Assembly (NCBI RefSeq): GCF_031432215.1
Contig: NZ_JAVKGN010000001.1
Location: 310,001 to 374,000, forward strand
Source: Halodesulfurarchaeum sp. HSR-GB
Lineage (GTDB): Archaea; Halobacteriota; Halobacteria; Halobacteriales; Halobacteriaceae
Length of the DNA stretch: 64,000 bases
Direction: 5' to 3'
The notes below the pieces were generated by a model. It ran no database searches. It worked only from the letters and a program-made list of their open reading frames with translations, and was not told the DNA's origin. A program made the translations under genes and the position numbers. Positions 37,158-44,977 of the stretch are shown here, in pieces; position 1 is the first letter of the stretch, and the number at the start of each line of letters is the position of its first letter.

Positions 37158-37859
37158 TCACCGCGAGAACTCGAGCAGGCGCTCGCGCTGATAGTACGCG
37201 AGCGCCGCCAGGACCGCGATGAGCGCGATTATGAGTGCCGCCTCGAGCGGCCGGTTGGTCGCGAGTCGGCCGCCAGCGAGACTGAGCATGGCATAGCCCG
37301 GGATCCGGCCGAGCGTGGAGAGGACGACGAGATGGGAGAGCGGGAGCGGCGTGAGCCCGCAGACGAAACACAGCGCGTCGTCCGGGAGCCCGGGAACCAG
37401 AAACACCAGAAAGACGGCCAATCGGCCGTGATCTTCGAGAAATCCGTCGACCATTTCGAGGGTCAGGGGATGGACCAGTCGCTCGACTGCGGGTCGCCCG
37501 AATCGTCGACTCAACCCGAACGCTATCGCACTTCCGATAGTCGCCCCTATGAGGCTGTAGATTGTGCCGAGTACCGGGCCGAAGGCGTACCCGCCGGCCA
37601 GTGCGAGCACCTGGCCCGGGATCGGAGCCACGACGACCTGGGTGGCCTGGATCAGGATGAAAACGAGTGGCGCAAGCAGGCCGAAGGACTCGACGGCCTC
37701 CCGGACGGCCTGGGCATCGAGCATCGATCCGAAGGAGTAGTCGAAAAGAACGAGCCCGACTCCAGCGAGGACCAGAAGGACGAGAATCGAAAGGATGGCG
37801 ATCCATCTCGCCCGGGGAGAGACGAAAATCGGGGGCAACACAGGGCCTCGATCGCTCAT
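37158..37859 (-). CDS. TVP38/TMEM64 (VTT/DedA-like) membrane protein
   Basis: 233 residues, about six hydrophobic segments. The VTT core shows VVAPIPGQVLALAGGYAFGPVLGTIYSLIGATIGSAIAF (about 91-129) and FLVPGLPDDALCFVCGLTPL (148-167), the characteristic G-x-x-x-[DE] re-entrant motif region. Such proteins are thought to move lipids or undecaprenyl-type carriers across membranes. It is the last core-like gene before the AT-rich island begins. Confidence 0.87.
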   Translation of the reverse strand: MSDRGPVLPPIFVSPRARWIAILSILVLLVLAGVGLVLFDYSFGSMLDAQAVREAVESFGLLAPLVFILIQATQVVVAPIPGQVLALAGGYAFGPVLGTIYSLIGATIGSAIAFGLSRRFGRPAVERLVHPLTLEMVDGFLEDHGRLAVFLVFLVPGLPDDALCFVCGLTPLPLSHLVVLSTLGRIPGYAMLSLAGGRLATNRPLEAALIIALIAVLAALAYYQRERLLEFSR

Positions 37860-38463
37860 TGGTGGCTGGTTCCTACGGCGAGGAGTTCAAAAGAAGTTGG
37901 GTGCCGATTAGATGGGCGGTTCTATACCGGCCCGAATCATTCTATTTTCATTATAATTGTGCCGTAACTAATTAACAGGTAGTTAGATAATTACTATAAT
38001 CTATCAGATTATATAATAATTAAGTCGCCGCATTACCAAAGACCGTGGAAATAAGACAGTTCCGATTCCAGTAATGGAATTTTACCGCTTTAAAACCCCA
38101 TCAACCGGAGATACTAGACCGACGAGCCGAACTAATACAATAAAAATCAAAAATTTGATGAAATAATCTTAATACCATATAATGATAAAAACTTGAGAGC
38201 GATAATATTGATTTATTATCCCGTATAGGGAGGCAAATACGAAATATTCCGATTAAACCAATCAATCTAAAGATATATTAATTATAAATGAATAGTATTT
38301 GTAACGACAATAGAGAGGTGGGCCAAATTCCAAAACTATCAAAATTCAATACACTATTTAGAGGAGTAACTTTATCGATATGGTTGCTTAATTGTATAGA
38401 TCAAATTGGAGATAAAAATACCCGAAAACGGATTTCGAGTGAAGGCAATACGAATTTGCCCAT
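37860..38463. other. AT-rich gap marking the left edge of an accessory island
   Basis: About 600 bp with no gene I can support. From about 37930 the sequence becomes strongly AT-rich, with poly-A/T runs and several TATA-like strings in both directions, unlike the GC-rich DNA to its left. I find no tRNA, integrase or direct repeat at the edge. Confidence 0.6.
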
Positions 38464-39225
38464 CTAGCAGTTCCGTAACCTGGTCCGTTCATGTTCAATC
38501 ATGGCTGTATACCCGTCTACCAGGGACGTGATAATGTGCTCACCCACTTCGGGGGTTGCCACAGTCGGATCACCCAAAACTCCAGCATCCGTTACCGACT
38601 GAAAGCCGAGATTCAGGACCGCAGAACGAGATTTTAGACCCTCATTGCCAGGGCGCAATTCGGAATTACGGACACGTGATGGTTCAATAGCCATCATCAT
38701 CGCGGTTTCAGTACCGCCACCATGGATAACCGGCTCCTGGTATTCCAAACCGGCCTCTTCTAGCCCCTGATTTATTAGTTCTGTAAAACGGTTCAGGTCT
38801 ACAATCGGGATGAGCGAGAGCTCCGAGTATTTTGGGGCCAGTTCGGCAGCTGCGGTTTCAACAGGCGGGAAATTTCCACCGTGAGAGGGGAGCAAGACTG
38901 CGAATTGAAATCCATGGCCATCGAGTGAGTCAAGATAATCGTCTATAAGACCTTTGAGAACGTCGGAACTGATCGAGATCGTGCCCGGATAATCGGTATG
39001 GCTAGGTGAACACCCAACTTGAATCGGAGGGGCCACAAGTGTGTCACCGAGCCGGTTTGCGACCCGAGTCGATATTTCCTCGCCAATCATCGAATCAGTT
39101 CCAACCGGGAGGTGTGGCCCATGTTGTTCTGTCGCTCCAATTGGAATGATTACAGTATGGACTTCTTGGCCCGCGACCTCTTCTATGGAAGTCCAAGCGA
39201 GTTCGTTCATTTTTACAGAACGCAT
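38464..39225 (-). CDS. mftE: Creatininase-family peptidase, probable MftE of mycofactocin synthesis
   Basis: 253 residues from the ATG at 39225, about 27 nt after a TATA-like TTATTA (39248-39256); ATG starts at 39210 and 39249 are also in frame. Creatininase-fold metal ligands are visible in GATEQHGPHLPVGTDSMIGEE (glutamate, histidine, aspartate) and LLPSHGGN. In mycofactocin synthesis MftE cleaves the modified C-terminal Val-Tyr dipeptide from the precursor. Family membership is firm; the MftE role rests on the mftA-B-C-F cluster 3 kb upstream on the same strand. A plain creatininase is the alternative. Confidence 0.75.
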   Translation of the reverse strand: MRSVKMNELAWTSIEEVAGQEVHTVIIPIGATEQHGPHLPVGTDSMIGEEISTRVANRLGDTLVAPPIQVGCSPSHTDYPGTISISSDVLKGLIDDYLDSLDGHGFQFAVLLPSHGGNFPPVETAAAELAPKYSELSLIPIVDLNRFTELINQGLEEAGLEYQEPVIHGGGTETAMMMAIEPSRVRNSELRPGNEGLKSRSAVLNLGFQSVTDAGVLGDPTVATPEVGEHIITSLVDGYTAMIEHERTRLRNC

Positions 39226-39487
39226 GGTAAGCAGTTTTGAGCACAGCATAATAAATTTGAAAGCGATGTACTTGAGAAAAGTTAGATACTAAATAGATCA
39301 CAACAATTACGACCCCTGGAAACTGTTAATGAAGTGGGCACCAATAGCCGGAGTTGTATGTCAACAGTTCAGCGAACACCGTATCGCCGCGTGTCACCCA
39401 CCCTTGTTACCTGGCTATTGGGCCCAGATACACGCCGATCCGATCAGTTAATCGAGTCGTGTTCTTGACGCCCACATTCGCACTAAC

Positions 39488-39497
39488 ACTTATAGTA
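39488..39497 (+). promoter_or_regulatory. TATA box of the EamA-type transporter gene
   Basis: ACTTATAGTA lies 24-33 nt before the ATG at 39521, so the transcript is probably leaderless. The rest of 39226-39487 holds only the divergent mftE promoter. Confidence 0.6.
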
Positions 39498-39520
39498 TTC
39501 CGTGTGGATTTTTCTGTAAC

Positions 39521-39937
39521 ATGGCTACGACGGCAATTTGGCTTGCTGTAGTAACAATGGTGGCATGGGGCGGATGGGCAATTTTTGCAAAGATTTCCAC
39601 AGAAACGATCTCGTCGGACTTGGCAACACTTGTAACATATGCATCGGCGAGTGTTTTTTTGTTAGGAAACTACCTGTACAACTCACAGAACCCAGTCGAT
39701 TTTGATCCGACTGGTGTAACATATGCACTGGGAGCAGGAATAACAAGTGCCATCGGGGCAGTAACCATGTATTCCGCACTGAAAACCGGAGATGCATCGG
39801 TTGTAACTCCGATTAGCGGGTTGTACTTCGTCATCGCAGCCATTCTGGGCGTTCTCATATTTAAAGAGCCCATTGGAATGAAAAAGGCTGCAGGGCTCGT
39901 ATTTGCGGTTATATCTATCACTCTTGTAACTCAGTAG
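39521..39937 (+). CDS. Single-domain EamA/DMT-type transporter
   Basis: 138 residues with four to five helices (ATTAIWLAVVTMVAWGGWAIFAKIS, YALGAGITSAIGAVTMYSALKTGDASVVTPISGLYFVIAAILGVLIFKE, and a final LVFAVISITLVTQ helix). This is half the length of a standard EamA exporter, so it would function as a dimer, like small DMT proteins. It lies between the mftE and BCCT genes on the opposite strand to both. Substrate unknown. Confidence 0.8.
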   Translation: MATTAIWLAVVTMVAWGGWAIFAKISTETISSDLATLVTYASASVFLLGNYLYNSQNPVDFDPTGVTYALGAGITSAIGAVTMYSALKTGDASVVTPISGLYFVIAAILGVLIFKEPIGMKKAAGLVFAVISITLVTQ

Positions 39938-39998
39938 AAACTGGGGGGAGAAATCAAAACTAAGATTGCACTATCTTCAAAATTGGCCCGGGGCGGAT

Positions 39999-41612
39999 TT
40001 AATCGTCGTCCGGTGCGGCCTGGGACTGTTTTTGAGCCGTCTGTGACTCTGATTTGCGGGTGATAAACCTGGAATGCTCTTCCCCGTCTTCCAGCATATT
40101 AGCTTTGAAATAATCTCTGGCAGCAACGTAACTGGAGAATGCTATCGCGACAAGGAAGACGGTGAACGGGAATGCCAAAATCACTGGGAATGCCTGCATT
40201 GCGCTAAACAGGGGGAGTTCAATCGTCATCACACCCACGAACGCGAGCAGAACACCCCACCATGCCCGGTTCCGAGCATTGGGATTTTCGGTCCCAAGGG
40301 TAATCGAAGAGAGGATAAACACAGTCGAATCGAGGGAGGTAATCACATACCCGGTGATCACGAGGACGAACAGAACAGCCAAAACCAACCCATATGGGGT
40401 GAGATTGACTGCTTCGGCAATCGCAGCAGGAATTCCTCCGGAAGAAACGGCCTCAGTTACCGGTTCGACATAACCCGGGGAGAGAACCCATCCGCCAATG
40501 ATCGAGTGCTGAATCCACAGGAAGACTCCGGGAATAGCGACCAAACTCACAAACGTCTCTCGAAGAGTTCGGCCCTTGGAGACCCGGGCGACAAAGCTGC
40601 CAACAAAGATGCCCCACGCTGCCCACCAGGCCCACCAGAAACTGGTCCAATAGTGGCCCCAATCGCCAGCTGCGGTGGGATCCGTGAAGAACGAAAGTCG
40701 GAACATGTTGTTGATCCAGATCCCAGTTGCATCCAGCCCGATATTGATCGCGGACAAGGTTGGGCCCACCACCAACAGGAACCCGGCCGAAATCATCGCC
40801 AGAATCACCGTCGCTCTCGCAGCGTTCTGGATGCCCTTGTGAAGTCCGAGCCAGACGTCTCCGAGGAACACTAACCCAATTAATCCAAATAGTATGTACG
40901 TAAGGGAAGATCCTGGCATATTGAATACATCACTGATGAGCGCATCGAATGTCTGGGCAGAGAACCCCATCGTCGCTGCAATTCCCCCTACAATAGCGAT
41001 TAGGGAGGCCAGGTCCACAACCCAGTAGAGGTACTTGTGGTCCCCGTCTCCGAGGAGCGGTTTGAGCATAGAACTGATTTTGAATCGGTCCACGTTCCGG
41101 TTGTAAATTGTGAGGGCAAATGCGAGAGCGAAGGGAGGGTACCACATCGCTAGCCCGGGGAAGATCTCGTGGATAAACATGAACGAAAGCGACATGGATT
41201 CAAGCGCGCCACTCACTGGCCACGGCTCTGGGGGCGGAGCAGCCATGATCGAAGCAGGCTCCCCAACACCCCAAATGATGATCGAACCACTGTATCCGAC
41301 AGTAAATACCATCGCGATCCATCCAAATAGGCCGAATTCAGGTTCTGCATCCTGACCGCCAATGCGAATTTTTCCGTACTTCGAGAAAGTCATGAACACG
41401 GAAAACGCCAGAAGCGCAAATCCCAGTACCATAAACCACCAGCCGAAGTTATGGAGAACAAAGTCATAGCCCGCCATCATCATGTCATTGAACCACTGCG
41501 GGCTCAAAATTCCAATTGCACCGAGAACAGCGAGTCCAACTGCAGTGAGGAAGAAAAGCATTTTCTCATTGAACTCAGCCCCTTCCAAACCAAAAATCTC
41601 CATTAATTTCAT
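39999..41612 (-). CDS. BCCT family (betaine/choline/carnitine-type) transporter
   Basis: 537 residues, about 12 helices. The family signature lies in GHYWTSFWWAWWAAWGIFVGSFVARVSKGRT (about 317-347), and the aromatic WGVGEP segment near 114 corresponds to the substrate pocket. The C-terminal tail is acidic and glutamine-rich. BCCT proteins bring in quaternary ammonium compounds with Na+ or H+. Lying within the mycofactocin island, it may supply the substrate that the SDRs and aldehyde dehydrogenase oxidise (inference); use of betaine as an osmolyte is an alternative. Confidence 0.9.
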   Translation of the reverse strand: MKLMEIFGLEGAEFNEKMLFFLTAVGLAVLGAIGILSPQWFNDMMMAGYDFVLHNFGWWFMVLGFALLAFSVFMTFSKYGKIRIGGQDAEPEFGLFGWIAMVFTVGYSGSIIIWGVGEPASIMAAPPPEPWPVSGALESMSLSFMFIHEIFPGLAMWYPPFALAFALTIYNRNVDRFKISSMLKPLLGDGDHKYLYWVVDLASLIAIVGGIAATMGFSAQTFDALISDVFNMPGSSLTYILFGLIGLVFLGDVWLGLHKGIQNAARATVILAMISAGFLLVVGPTLSAINIGLDATGIWINNMFRLSFFTDPTAAGDWGHYWTSFWWAWWAAWGIFVGSFVARVSKGRTLRETFVSLVAIPGVFLWIQHSIIGGWVLSPGYVEPVTEAVSSGGIPAAIAEAVNLTPYGLVLAVLFVLVITGYVITSLDSTVFILSSITLGTENPNARNRAWWGVLLAFVGVMTIELPLFSAMQAFPVILAFPFTVFLVAIAFSSYVAARDYFKANMLEDGEEHSRFITRKSESQTAQKQSQAAPDDD

Positions 41613-42041
41613 GCGTGTCGTCGATTGGTTTTGGGTTCCGAGTTAGTTTGCAGATGCCCAGCTACTGCGTTGTCGGTTCGCCTCCTGTGTACCGTTCGCC
41701 TCCAATTTTTGGTTGGTGTATTTGGCATGTTGATTTAACCACAGCACGTGCTCCGCTGAACCATCTTTCGCCGTGGGATTGCCGCGTGGATCATGCGGCC
41801 ACACAGCTGGCTCATAGAGTTCGTGCTCGTTCTGTGTCTTTAGGTGGTCGGTGTGTGATTCGGTTCCATCACACTGCTACACACACCCAGTATACGCGGG
41901 GGAATATAAAAATTGGGTTTAGGCATATAGGGATTGGCAATGGAGCCCTCGTTGCCCCAAAATCGAAACCCCGTTCCGATAATGGTCATCTGGGAGTATT
42001 GTTTCTTGCACGAAGAACTGGCCGAGCGACCGACCTTTCGA
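41613..42041. other. Gap between mftF and the BCCT gene
   Basis: About 430 bp without a supported gene. On the minus strand a TATA-like TTTTTATATTC lies at about 41903-41913, nearly 300 nt before the BCCT start, so a long leader is possible; no known riboswitch pattern is recognised. Otherwise I see nothing. Confidence 0.4.
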
Positions 42042-43547
42042 CTACAGAGTGAGAGAAAACCGACTCGAGGGGCGAAGATGGGCAACAGTACGGTTTTCCA
42101 CCGCACCACGGTAGGCTCCAATCTGGTAGGTAAGATGGTCAACGAGGTACAAGAGGGAGTATCGAACAGGGCTTGAAGGCCGATTAACGGACAGATCTAT
42201 AGCCAGAGCCACCACCACACAGATCCCCGGGATGGCAAGTAAGCTAATGGCAAGAAACTCTAAGCCGCCAACACCTGCTAAAATCCCAAGCGCGACTAAG
42301 GGAAGCGAATAATAGCGCGTAACTTCGAGAGCGAAACCGTAGACTCGTGAAAGTGAGCCACGGAAGAGACCAGCCACAGCCGCAGACACACGAATGGACC
42401 CGGTTATCACTGAAGTGAATGCCTGTTTTGTGGGCGTGATGACGAAACCGAGAACCGTCATAGCTGCCAAAAATGTGCCCAGAGAAGCACCAATATTCAG
42501 CATAGAATTGACCACAGGCAAGACCGCGAGCAATACCAAACCAACCAAGGAGATCGCTGGCAGCGACACCGAGCCGGGGTGGCCGTACAATTTGGCCAAA
42601 AGCGCTTCAGAACCGCCGTAAGAAAGACGTCGTCCGAGAAAATTGGTGACTCCTCCGTAGTCGTGCTCGACAACACCAGTTGGATCGTACACCAGATCAA
42701 ATCCATTCGCCAGTGCGTCCCAGCTAACACCAACGTCCTCGGCGACGTTTCGTTCTGGGAAGGGGGTTTTCTCAAACACCTCTCGGTGGCCGACAAGATT
42801 GGCAGTTGGAAGGTAGGGTGTCGACTGTTCTCGGTCCACTGGGGACGCACGTGGACCCATATCCAAAGAGGAGTGGATCCCTTCATACTCATGCATGGGC
42901 CGTGCTGTATCGGTAGGGCGGACACGTCCACCGACCACATCATGAGTGGCCAGAGCGGGAACAAGATTCGATAGCCACGCCCGATTCGGACGACAGTCTG
43001 CATCCGTGAACGCGATGATCTCGTTCGCCGCACTCGAAACACCCCGGTTTCGGCTCGCACCGATGCCGAGTGGTTCCGTGTCAGATCCAACAGGAACGAG
43101 ACGCAAGTTCCCATCCGCTGTCAGAGAGTGTGATCGGATTAATTCCCGTGTGTCGTCTGTGGAGCCGTCATCAACAACGACGACCTCGTACTCAGGGTAA
43201 TTCAGATCGGCCAAAGCGTCCAAAGCCGGCTCTATTGCGTCTGCTTCGTTTCGTACTGTCAAGATGATCGAGACGGGTGGCTGAAACTCTGGGTCACGTG
43301 CGGGCCTCCACTCGAGAAAGCCGCGATTGTAAAGATCACTGAGTAGTGCTCCAGTCGATTCCGCTGAAACCCCGCCTTCCCTAGCAATCGCCGTTACTGA
43401 CTGAAACTCATCAGTGGAAACCGTCTTGAGGAGATCCTGGGCAGAGTCGTTCAACCGAGTTACAACGAGAGGACCAGACCGAGAAACAAGACCATTCTGA
43501 ATCGAAACACTGTCCCGGAGACGGTACTGGCCACTCGTTCGTGACAT
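42042..43547 (-). CDS. mftF: Mycofactocin glycosyltransferase MftF
   Basis: 501 residues. Residues about 18-85 form a PqqD-like winged-helix domain (LNDSAQDLLKTVSTDEFQ and the GGVSAESTGALLSDLYNRGFLEW end). A GT2 glycosyltransferase follows from 91: SIILTVRNEADAIEPALDAL, VVVVDDGSTDDT (121-132), FTDADCRPN (near 175) and a late EDVGVSWDAL. The C-terminal third has several membrane helices. In mycobacteria MftF adds an oligoglucose tail to the cofactor. It follows mftC after a 6-bp gap, completing an mftABCF operon. Confidence 0.9.
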   Translation of the reverse strand: MSRTSGQYRLRDSVSIQNGLVSRSGPLVVTRLNDSAQDLLKTVSTDEFQSVTAIAREGGVSAESTGALLSDLYNRGFLEWRPARDPEFQPPVSIILTVRNEADAIEPALDALADLNYPEYEVVVVDDGSTDDTRELIRSHSLTADGNLRLVPVGSDTEPLGIGASRNRGVSSAANEIIAFTDADCRPNRAWLSNLVPALATHDVVGGRVRPTDTARPMHEYEGIHSSLDMGPRASPVDREQSTPYLPTANLVGHREVFEKTPFPERNVAEDVGVSWDALANGFDLVYDPTGVVEHDYGGVTNFLGRRLSYGGSEALLAKLYGHPGSVSLPAISLVGLVLLAVLPVVNSMLNIGASLGTFLAAMTVLGFVITPTKQAFTSVITGSIRVSAAVAGLFRGSLSRVYGFALEVTRYYSLPLVALGILAGVGGLEFLAISLLAIPGICVVVALAIDLSVNRPSSPVRYSLLYLVDHLTYQIGAYRGAVENRTVAHLRPSSRFSLTL

Positions 43548-43553
43548 TTTGGG

Positions 43554-44513
43554 TCAGTCACCGTGCAAAATCGAGCGTAGTTGAGGATCCTCTCCTTCTG
43601 AGTCCTTGCTACCCATCGCAACTGCTGGACATCCTTCGTGGTCATCGACGTGGGTCCCAAGAGAGGTAAGTTCGTCCCATGCAGTTTGGAAGCCGTCCGA
43701 AATGACGTTGCCCGATTTTACTTCCGGCCATTGAGTGAACGCACAGGGGTACACATCCCCAACGGGATCGACCAAGCAAGTCATAGACCCGGCTCCACAT
43801 TCTTTCAAAGTCTCGTTTCGAACTTCACCCATTGCGTTCAGGTAAAAGAACGAGTCGCCTGTTCGAACATCAGGGTGATCGCTCAACCAGGAATGCAGGT
43901 ACGTGATCTGATCAGTGTCCAGTCGAAGCCTATCCCAGACATCTTCACCACGTCCGCTGGGGCGGAACCGGTTGAGGCGAAGACCCGCTCCATAACTCCC
44001 CGCTAGCTCGTATATTTCGTCCAAATCGTGGACGTTTTGGCTCGTGACAACCGTATTCACGGTGGTCCCAATATCTCGTTCTGCAAGTTCAGAAAGCGTG
44101 TCTAGAACAGAATTAAAAACACCATCCCCACGTAACGCGTCGTTTTCTGGCTGAAGTCCGTCCAGACTCACCTGCAGGTATAAGGGGTCCATCTCTTCCA
44201 GCCGATCCAAAACGGTCGCGTCCAACTGTGTTCCATTGGTACTCACACAAGTAGAGATTCCCCGATCCGTGAGATCAGCGAGGAGTTCAAGGATGTCCGG
44301 TCTAACAAACGGCTCACCCCCACCAATATTCACCTGGAAGATGTCCATCTCGTCACACTCCGCGATGAATTCCTTTGCCTCGGCAGTAGACAGTTCGTCA
44401 GACGATTGCTGTGCGGGGCCACTCCCGGAGAGGCAATGATCACAGTGCAGATTACAGCCAAACGTGACTTCCCACGTGATCGTGACCGGTGAGCGCAACG
44501 GGCTACGTGACAT
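43554..44513 (-). CDS. mftC: Radical SAM mycofactocin maturase MftC
   Basis: 319 residues. The radical SAM cluster motif is C20-x3-C24-x2-C27 in TFGCNLHCDHC, followed by VNIGGGEPFVRPDI and LYLQVSLDGLQ. The SPASM-like end has cysteines in KECGAGSMTC, VYPCAF and EGCPAVA, fewer than the seven or eight of mycobacterial MftC, which is also longer. MftC decarboxylates the C-terminal Tyr of MftA and forms a Val-Tyr carbon bond. It overlaps mftB by 11 nt and lies directly after the precursor gene, which supports the call. Confidence 0.88.
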   Translation of the reverse strand: MSRSPLRSPVTITWEVTFGCNLHCDHCLSGSGPAQQSSDELSTAEAKEFIAECDEMDIFQVNIGGGEPFVRPDILELLADLTDRGISTCVSTNGTQLDATVLDRLEEMDPLYLQVSLDGLQPENDALRGDGVFNSVLDTLSELAERDIGTTVNTVVTSQNVHDLDEIYELAGSYGAGLRLNRFRPSGRGEDVWDRLRLDTDQITYLHSWLSDHPDVRTGDSFFYLNAMGEVRNETLKECGAGSMTCLVDPVGDVYPCAFTQWPEVKSGNVISDGFQTAWDELTSLGTHVDDHEGCPAVAMGSKDSEGEDPQLRSILHGD

Positions 44514-44748
44514 GTATATACCCCTTTTTTCGAGCGACTTCGATTACCTCAGGAGAAAATTCATCCTGGAGGGCTTCCAGCTCGATAGCTGACCGATCCT
44601 CAACATACTCCAAACACGAAATGATGCGCTCGTCGACTGTGCTCAGCGTCGCATCCTCGTAGCCGTAATTTTCGTGGTCATACACGAGACCATACTCGTC
44701 CTCGCGCCGATATTTGATGTACTCAGGCTTCGATACGGTCTTTCCCAT
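44503..44748 (-). CDS. mftB: Mycofactocin precursor-binding chaperone MftB
   Basis: 81 residues, PqqD/RRE-like: an initial beta hairpin region (KPEYIKYRREDEYGLVYDHEN), then helices STVDERIISCLEYV and SAIELEALQDEF, ending with EVARKKGYIHVT. Its length and position, starting one base after the mftA stop and overlapping mftC, match the MftB that hands the precursor to the radical SAM enzyme. Sequence alone would be a weak call; the context makes it strong. Confidence 0.85.
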   Translation of the reverse strand: MGKTVSKPEYIKYRREDEYGLVYDHENYGYEDATLSTVDERIISCLEYVEDRSAIELEALQDEFSPEVIEVARKKGYIHVT

Positions 44749-44868
44749 TCAATAAACTCCGCAAATCCCGTCAATCCGGAGTTCCTCTTTCACCAGGTCG
44801 CTTTCGATCTCCGGCGGTTCAGTGTCGGCAGTTTTCGAGCTTTCAGTTTGAGGGGCTGCTTTTGACAT
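44749..44868 (-). CDS. mftA: Mycofactocin precursor peptide MftA (39 residues)
   Basis: A short ATG-to-TGA frame encodes 39 residues starting MSKAAPQTE and ending with the core IDGICGVY. The C-terminal Val38-Tyr39 pair is what MftC and MftE convert to the redox cofactor; the actinobacterial core is IDGMCGVY. The leader is acidic and Glu/Thr-rich, as usual for such peptides. The stop touches the mftB start, and a TATA-like box lies about 29 nt before the ATG. The gene is easily missed because of its size. Confidence 0.95.
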   Translation of the reverse strand: MSKAAPQTESSKTADTEPPEIESDLVKEELRIDGICGVY

Positions 44869-44890
44869 CATTTAACGTTAGTCCGGTGCA

Positions 44891-44903
44891 AATACTTATA
44901 ATT
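44891..44903 (-). promoter_or_regulatory. Promoter of the mftABCF operon
   Basis: Read on the minus strand, AATTATAAGTATT is centred about 29 nt before the mftA start codon, so the operon would be transcribed with almost no leader. The same AT-rich core could serve the divergent OYE gene on the plus strand, about 75-85 nt before its start. Confidence 0.65.
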
Positions 44904-44977
44904 TGTCACCAGCGCCCGATCCGGCGAGTAGTAGAATACCCTCAATACTCAAGTTGGTCGGTTCACAATGGCACTGT

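Noticed and set aside
37860-38463. Possible replication origin in the AT-rich gap
   Set aside because: No Orc1/Cdc6 gene and no recognisable origin recognition boxes are nearby; low GC alone is not enough.
38464-39225. Plain creatininase of a creatinine pathway
   Set aside because: No creatinase, sarcosine oxidase or hydantoinase genes are near, whereas mftABCF is; MftE is the better reading, though not proven.
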